A DNA stretch of 64,000 bases, taken from Chloroflexota bacterium. Lineage in GTDB: Bacteria; Chloroflexota; Anaerolineae; Anaerolineales; Anaerolineaceae. The notes under the pieces are model-generated. The model had not been told where the DNA came from. It did not search any database and worked only from the letters and a program-made list of their open reading frames with translations. The position numbers were made by a program, and so were the translations under genes. Positions 61,921 through 64,000 of this stretch are shown one piece after another; the stretch's first letter is position 1; each line of letters opens with the position of its first letter. The stretch is taken from positions 1 to 64,000 of the forward strand of contig JAKPNN010000002.1 of the NCBI GenBank assembly GCA_029548365.1. Direction: 5' to 3'.

Positions 61921-62598
61921 TTGGAGAGTCTCGACTTAAATAAATTATTGAAGAAAAACCCATATCTTTTCAGAGCAAAAAATGTTTCAACAGCAAATGA
62001 ATTGATCACAGGGCTACTCGATGCTTTTTTATCCTCATCAGAAGAAAAATTGTTTGGGGATTTTCTTGAAGAATTAGCAATTTTCATTGCAGGTCAAACA
62101 TATAATGGGCACAAATCTTCTGCACCGGGTGTGGATCTGGAATTCTTTAAAGATGACATTCATTATATTGTCTCCATCAAGTCAGGTACAAGTTGGGGAA
62201 ACAGTTCCCAGCATAAAAAGCTACAGGAAGATCTGGAAAATGCAGTCAAGAGGGTAAAGCAATCCAATATCCATAAGAATGTTCAATCTGTCCTTGGTAT
62301 TTGCTATGGAAAGACAAAAATTAGCTTTCTACGTGGTTATATGAAAGTTGTAGGTCAAAACTTTTAGTTCTTAATTAGTGGAAACAAAGAATTGTACAAA
62401 GAAATCATCGAACCATTAGGATTTCGTGCCAAAGAGCATAATGATTCGTTTTATCTTGAAAAGAATCGTGTTGTCAATCGCTTTACCAAACTATTTCTTG
62501 ATAATTATTGTGACGACATCGGGGAAATAAATTGGGATAAATTGGTCGAGTTCAATAGTGGAAACTATGATCTTGATAAAATCTACTTTAAGGAATAG
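61921..62598 (+). pseudogene. PmeII-like type II restriction endonuclease with amber codon
   Basis: The frame from a TTG at 61921 (AGGA eight bases upstream) runs to 62598, interrupted once by TAG at codon 149 (62365-62367). Before it are the typical motifs NPYLFRAKNVSTANELITGL, LLDAFLSSSEEKLFGDFLE, the nuclease core GVDLEFF...YIVSIKSG (D...SxK) and GICYGKTK; after it LISGNKELYKEIIEPLGF and LVEFNSG. The sequence around the stop (VGQNF-stop-FLISGN) normally has Trp, so TGG mutated to TAG. The nuclease is probably dead, leaving the methylase alone. Confidence 0.78.
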
Positions 62599-62691
62599 GA
62601 TTCTTGCTCTAAATTCATCTTTTGCCAGAATATTTCTGAATTACTATCATTTATAATTCTGCAAAACCAATTACCAAATTGGAGAAACTCT

Positions 62692-63726
62692 ATGAACATC
62701 CTGATCATCGGTGGAACAGGTCTGATCAGCACGTCCATCAGCCGCCAACTGCTCGAAGCCGGACACAACCTGACCCTGTTCAACCGCGGCCAAACCGAGT
62801 CCAGAGTGGATGGCAATTATAAGCACATCCGGGGCGACCGGAACAACTTGGCTGCTTTTGAAGAACAAATTGCCGCTGCCGGGCCCTTTGATTGTGTTAT
62901 CGATATGGTTTGCTATAAACCGGAACAGGCTGAAAGCGCCATCCGGGCGTTGACCGGCAAAACGGGGCAATTGATCTTCTGTAGCACGGTTGACGTCTAC
63001 ACCAAGCCGCCGGCGACTTTTCCTGTGCTTGAATCCCACCCGCGGGAATCCCTCTCGGATTATGGGCGTGAAAAAGCCGCCTGCGAAGATGTGTTCATGG
63101 CTGCCCACCATGCCGGACATTTCCCGGTCACCATCCTGCGGCCAGCCAGCACCTATGGCGAAGGCGGAACCATCATTCATACTCTCGGCAGTGACACCTA
63201 TTTCCTGGACCGAATCCGCCAGGGCAAACCCGTGATTGTTCACGGCGATGGCGAGTCCCTGTGGGTCTCATGTCATGTTGATGATGTTGCCCGCGCGTTT
63301 GTCAACGCAGCAGGGAACGAAACTGCCTTTGGAAAGGTCTATCACCTGGCCGGTGAGGAATGGCAAACCTGGAATCAATACCACGAGCGCCTGGCCGCAG
63401 CCATTGGCGCGCCCAAACCAAACATCGTCCACATTCCTGCGGACATCCTAGCCCGCATCACGCCGGAAAACGCCATCGTCACCTATCTCAATTTTCAGTA
63501 CACCAACATCTTCGACAACAGTGCTGCCAAACGCGATCTGGGGTTTGAAGTCACCGTCAATTGGCTTTCTGGGTCGAAACGGACTTACGATTGGCTGGAC
63601 GAACACCATCTGATCGAAGATTGGCAAAGCTTTCCGGTCTATGATCATCTGATTGAAGGCTATCGTCAACAGTGCAATAAATTAGTTGCTGGTTTGGCGG
63701 GTTTTAACAACCATAAATCGCACTAA
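62692..63726 (+). CDS. NAD-dependent epimerase/dehydratase
   Basis: A 344-residue extended SDR enzyme. The nucleotide-binding motif is IIGGTGLISTSI (about 5-16). Atypically for the family, the active-site Tyr appears in SDYGREKAACED (YxxxK present as Y-G-R-E-K). Other motifs (ILRPASTYGEGG, VHGDGESLWVSCHVDDVARAF) fit nucleotide-sugar or isoflavone-reductase-like epimerases. A ribosome-binding site GGAG precedes the ATG. Confidence 0.85.
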   Translation: MNILIIGGTGLISTSISRQLLEAGHNLTLFNRGQTESRVDGNYKHIRGDRNNLAAFEEQIAAAGPFDCVIDMVCYKPEQAESAIRALTGKTGQLIFCSTVDVYTKPPATFPVLESHPRESLSDYGREKAACEDVFMAAHHAGHFPVTILRPASTYGEGGTIIHTLGSDTYFLDRIRQGKPVIVHGDGESLWVSCHVDDVARAFVNAAGNETAFGKVYHLAGEEWQTWNQYHERLAAAIGAPKPNIVHIPADILARITPENAIVTYLNFQYTNIFDNSAAKRDLGFEVTVNWLSGSKRTYDWLDEHHLIEDWQSFPVYDHLIEGYRQQCNKLVAGLAGFNNHKSH

Positions 63727-63978
63727 AGGTTTCCTCTCGGAATATCACAATTGAACCGCTCGTTTATTAATGTGGCATGTGTTCCTTTTTAATAGTTATT
63801 CTGCACGCGTTCCATCCAAGAAAGTGCCCAGAAAAACATCGCAGTACACGGATTACCAATTTCAATGATTCAATTCACCTCCCATGAAATCTCCAAAACG
63901 GAGTGGTACTTTTCACCCTATTGATCTCACCCGTATCTTCACCTCCAGGAAGTAAATTCGTGATAAACTAACTTCGCA

Positions 63979-64000
63979 TGGATAAAAAAGCTTATCTGAC
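63979..64000 (+). CDS. Possible start of a gene cut by the window edge
   Basis: An ATG with MDKKAYL follows an AT-rich leader, but there is no clear ribosome-binding site and only seven codons are visible. Confidence 0.25.

Noticed and set aside
49268-62598. Reassignment of TAG to Trp, because both the IS256 transposase and the PmeII-like nuclease have TAG at a Trp position
   Set aside because: TAG is used as a normal stop in the same block (for example the membrane protein ending at 32423), so the two cases are best seen as independent nonsense mutations.

Overview
The window looks like three blocks of different origin joined end to end. Positions 1-8,955 are very GC-rich and carry a fatty-acid synthesis operon (fabD, fabG, acpP, fabF), a secreted repeat protein, a secreted beta-propeller and a 198-bp GC-rich tandem repeat; the protein style suggests Verrucomicrobia or a relative. 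Positions 8,956 to about 14,350 are AT-rich and form a mobile element that interrupts a tRNA-Lys gene. Positions from about 14,350 to the end have intermediate GC and carry proteins typical of Chloroflexi (Anaerolineae): SH3-domain lipoproteins with Thr/Pro-rich linkers, paired CorA paralogues, a CcrM-like methylase, flavodiiron protein and hybrid-cluster protein. The simplest reading is a composite contig (metagenome assembly) joined through the mobile element; a real transfer cannot be excluded from sequence alone.

Mobile element (9.0-14.3 kb): tyrosine recombinase next to a 3' tRNA-Lys(CTT) fragment, a ribbon-helix-helix protein, a small unknown protein, a VapE/VirE-like P-loop helicase, about 700 bp packed with four short direct-repeat arrays, a LexA-like operator, a 39-aa ORF and a frame-interrupted coiled-coil protein. 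Thirteen copies of a palindrome of the type TACTSAGTA are scattered through it, inside and between genes, and none was noticed in the rest of the window.

Chloroflexi-like block: remnants of an IS and of a nucleoside phosphorylase, then MFS transporter, oligoendopeptidase F, CcrM-like methylase and RecJ. A purine-salvage operon (xpt, HIT-like, guaA) follows, in which GuaA has lost its glutaminase residues. The 3' end of guaA is duplicated as a 120-bp direct repeat around a 3-kb island holding CrtC/AttH-like and CrtI-like genes. Next come NUDIX, XRE and membrane proteins, then an envelope signalling operon (lipoprotein, vWA-TM-FHA protein, PP2C phosphatase), two tRNA-Ser genes and an array of seven 70-bp hairpins. 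A redox/NO-stress region (cupredoxin, Hcp, cupin, free-standing sigma region 1.1, class II aldolase, flavodiiron protein) leads to glnS and tRNA-Met.

Positions 46.4-51.4 kb are a broken defence-type island: truncated HsdM, a 95-bp palindromic insertion, an unusual P-loop kinase plus membrane phosphoribosyltransferase pair, a dead IS256-family element, and a PD-(D/E)XK nuclease-like gene. Then come two CorA paralogues (one without the GMN signature), a ferritin-like/VIT1 fusion, a lipoprotein, a methyltransferase, a glycosyltransferase, a PfkB kinase with SfsA, and a type II restriction-modification pair whose nuclease carries an amber codon. A nucleotide-sugar-type epimerase closes the window.
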